Below, piece after piece: positions 5,596 to 6,901 of a DNA stretch of 6,901 nucleotides. Source of the stretch: Bacteroidota bacterium (GTDB lineage Bacteria > Bacteroidota > Bacteroidia > Bacteroidales > Tenuifilaceae); the NCBI GenBank assembly GCA_023406715.1, contig JAEXVC010000252.1, forward strand, positions 1-6,901, in the 5' to 3' direction. The notes under the pieces are model-generated. The model saw nothing but the letters and a program-made list of their open reading frames with translations, had not been told where the DNA came from and searched no databases. How positions within the stretch are numbered: the first letter of the stretch is position 1; the number at the start of each line of letters is the position of its first letter. The position numbers and the translations under genes are program-made.

Positions 5596-5625
5596 TAAAT
5601 ATAAGCAATAAATAGATATGCCAAA
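5596..5625 (-). promoter_or_regulatory. Putative promoter of the DUF4440-like lipoprotein
   Basis: On the minus strand, TTTG (5625-5622) is followed after 18 bases by TATATTTA (5603-5596). The second element matches TAnnTTTG at seven of eight positions, and the spacing fits the Bacteroidota -33/-7 arrangement. The start codon lies 29 bases further on. This is the only place in the window where both elements are visible at good spacing. Confidence 0.45.
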
Positions 5626-5701
5626 TTATCATCAAAAAAATTTAGTAACCCTTGGCTTTGAATCATTAAAAACATATTTTGCAAACCTATTATACCCAAA
5701 G

Positions 5702-5722
5702 TTTAACCTTTAACTATAACCA
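5702..5722 (+). repeat. Short 7-base tandem repeat upstream of the Cache-HAMP sensor
   Basis: Heptamers TTTAACC (5702) and TTTAACT (5709) are followed by a decayed unit ATAACCA (5716) that ends two bases before the ATG at 5725. The core TTTAAC is the same as in the array upstream of yqeY. With only two good units, chance in AT-rich DNA is a real alternative; the case rests on the similarity to 784-811. Confidence 0.35.
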
Positions 5723-5724
5723 AT

Positions 5725-6901
5725 ATGCAATTCAAAAACATGAGTTTGCGCCTTAGGATGCTTATTCTCTTACTTGGAATTTCCACCATTGTTTACCTAT
5801 TTGTGTTTATATATCTTATCAGGAGCACTCAGCAAGATAATCTGAATAATGCTCATAAGTATGTTAGTACCCTCGTAACAGAGTCTGCAAGAAGTTTTCA
5901 AGACCAACTCAACAACGAACTGAGCGTTACCAAAACGTTGGCTGTTGCTATGCAAGGATTTGTTAATGCCGATGATAAATGGAGATTATCCGTTCAAAAG
6001 CAGATGCAGTACGATGTGTTGAAAAAGCATAAAAATATCCGTTCGCTTTGGGTTAACTGGGATTTATCTAAGTTTGATAGAAGAAGCGGCTCAAAAGGCC
6101 GATTGCGATGCACATATTACTGGGAAAACGAAACTATACTCTATAGGCAGGACACCGCATCGTTCGAAAATCTTTCCGATAAAAGTTTGTGGGTTACAAA
6201 AAATCTAAACGGGAATACCATTCTCGAGCCCTATTTTTATAAATATCGCACCACTGACGATAGGAAAATACACATGACTAGCCTTATTAGTCCAATTGTC
6301 TATAATGGACAAATGGTTGGAACAGTGGGCTGCGACATCGACTTAACGGAGATGAAGGAACGGGTTGACAAGCTTCAACTATTCAGCAACAGTTACTCAT
6401 TCCTACTATCTAATGGTGGTATATACGTTTCGCATCCCGACACATCAGTAATTGGCAAAACCATGGCCGAAATAAATGCTGATGAGGATAAGTCCCAGCA
6501 TATTTCCGAGAAAATTGCCAAAGGCGAGGCCTTCACAATATCAGCAACCCATTCCGATACAGGCAAAGAGGTTGTTGCCTACTTCAATCCAATAACAATG
6601 GAAGGTTCGGATTCTCCTTGGTGTTTGGGCGTTATGGTTATTATTGATGATGTTTTAGACGAATCTAGATCGCGCGGGATTGTGCTTTTTATAGTGGGAA
6701 TAGTAGGTCTAATTCTTATAACGCTTGTTATTGGAATTGTTTCAACACAAATCTCAACAAGAGTTATTAAAGGGGTGAACTTTGCTTCGCAAATAAGCAA
6801 TGGCGATTTGAACGCCACAATGGACGATAACTCTGGCGATGAAATTGGACAGCTATCCAAATCGCTCTCCAGCATGGCCGATAGGTTAAGGAGCACATTC
6901 C
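5725..6901 (+). CDS. Cache-HAMP transmembrane sensor, probably methyl-accepting chemotaxis protein (partial)
   Basis: From ATG 5725 the frame is open for 392 codons to the window edge, so the C-terminal output domain is missing. Visible domains are a short basic cytoplasmic start, a first membrane helix at about 12-32, a large periplasmic double-Cache region at about 34-310, a second membrane helix at about 318-341, and a HAMP domain at about 343-392 with ISNGDL and GDEIGQL. The Cache part shows the usual MTSLISPIVYNGQMVGTVGCDIDL (about 185-207) and SYSFLLSNGGIYVSHPD (223-239) segments. The R-x-W-Y pattern of the amino-acid-binding dCache subgroup is not seen, so the ligand is unknown. A chemoreceptor is the likeliest output, judging by overall resemblance to Bacteroidota chemoreceptors; a SpoIIE-type phosphatase or histidine kinase with the same front half cannot be excluded. 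No clear promoter was found; Met6 and Met12 are alternative but less likely starts. Confidence 0.85.
   Translation, partial: MQFKNMSLRLRMLILLLGISTIVYLFVFIYLIRSTQQDNLNNAHKYVSTLVTESARSFQDQLNNELSVTKTLAVAMQGFVNADDKWRLSVQKQMQYDVLKKHKNIRSLWVNWDLSKFDRRSGSKGRLRCTYYWENETILYRQDTASFENLSDKSLWVTKNLNGNTILEPYFYKYRTTDDRKIHMTSLISPIVYNGQMVGTVGCDIDLTEMKERVDKLQLFSNSYSFLLSNGGIYVSHPDTSVIGKTMAEINADEDKSQHISEKIAKGEAFTISATHSDTGKEVVAYFNPITMEGSDSPWCLGVMVIIDDVLDESRSRGIVLFIVGIVGLILITLVIGIVSTQISTRVIKGVNFASQISNGDLNATMDDNSGDEIGQLSKSLSSMADRLRSTF

Noticed and set aside
5630..5724. Flagellar-type (sigma-28) or clear -33/-7 promoter upstream of the sensor
   Set aside because: No TAAA/GCCGATAA-like pair is present, and the TTTG-like and ATATTTTG elements there are too closely spaced to support a call.
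6579..6896. 105-codon minus-strand open frame near the right edge
   Set aside because: Antisense to the second membrane helix and HAMP domain of the sensor; it has no recognisable content.
1..6901. Mobile element, CRISPR, tRNA/rRNA, toxin-antitoxin or defence system
   Set aside because: No transposase, integrase, regular long repeats with spacers, cloverleaf or effector domain was found. The PAQR 'hemolysin III' name and the Imm33 label do not amount to a toxin system.

Overview
The window looks like chromosomal DNA of a member of the Bacteroidota, probably a free-living or motile relative of the Bacteroidales/Marinilabiliales. The evidence is AT-rich intergenic DNA, several Bacteroidota-type -7 elements (TAnnTTTG), almost no Shine-Dalgarno signals, two lipoproteins, and families typical of that phylum: a GSCFA protein and a lipoprotein-type alpha-2-macroglobulin. 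This assignment is inferred from composition and gene content, not from a database match.

Layout. Positions 1-680 (minus) hold the N-terminal part of an alpha-2-macroglobulin-like lipoprotein that runs off the left edge. It is divergent from a plus-strand yqeY gene (853-1308), which converges on a small DUF2185/Imm33-like gene (1305-1637, minus). The two genes share the bases of their stop codons, and the yqeY terminator lies inside the converging gene. A minus-strand series follows, listed here in transcription order: a DUF4440/SnoaL-like lipoprotein (5566-5108), a monoacylglycerol-lipase-like alpha/beta hydrolase (5063-4233), a GSCFA protein (4232-3246), a ZupT-type ZIP metal transporter (3199-2390) and a hemolysin III/PAQR membrane protein (2363-1722). 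Divergent from it, 5725-6901 (plus) is the N-terminal half of a Cache-HAMP transmembrane sensor, probably a methyl-accepting chemotaxis protein, cut by the right edge.

How the genes relate. The hydrolase and GSCFA genes abut exactly (TAG directly followed by ATG), so translational coupling is likely. The ZIP transporter and the PAQR protein are 26 bases apart and are plausibly linked through zinc: one is a divalent-metal importer and the other belongs to a family with a bound zinc. Three proteins in the series (alpha/beta hydrolase, GSCFA, PAQR) belong to families with known or suspected lipid or ester hydrolase activity, which hints at membrane-lipid turnover but does not prove it.

No mobile element, CRISPR array, tRNA, rRNA, defence system or broken gene was seen. 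The most unusual non-coding signals are degenerate 7-base tandem arrays in front of at least three genes and the terminator nested in coding sequence. The region otherwise reads as ordinary core/housekeeping DNA, and I do not see a convincing new biological system.
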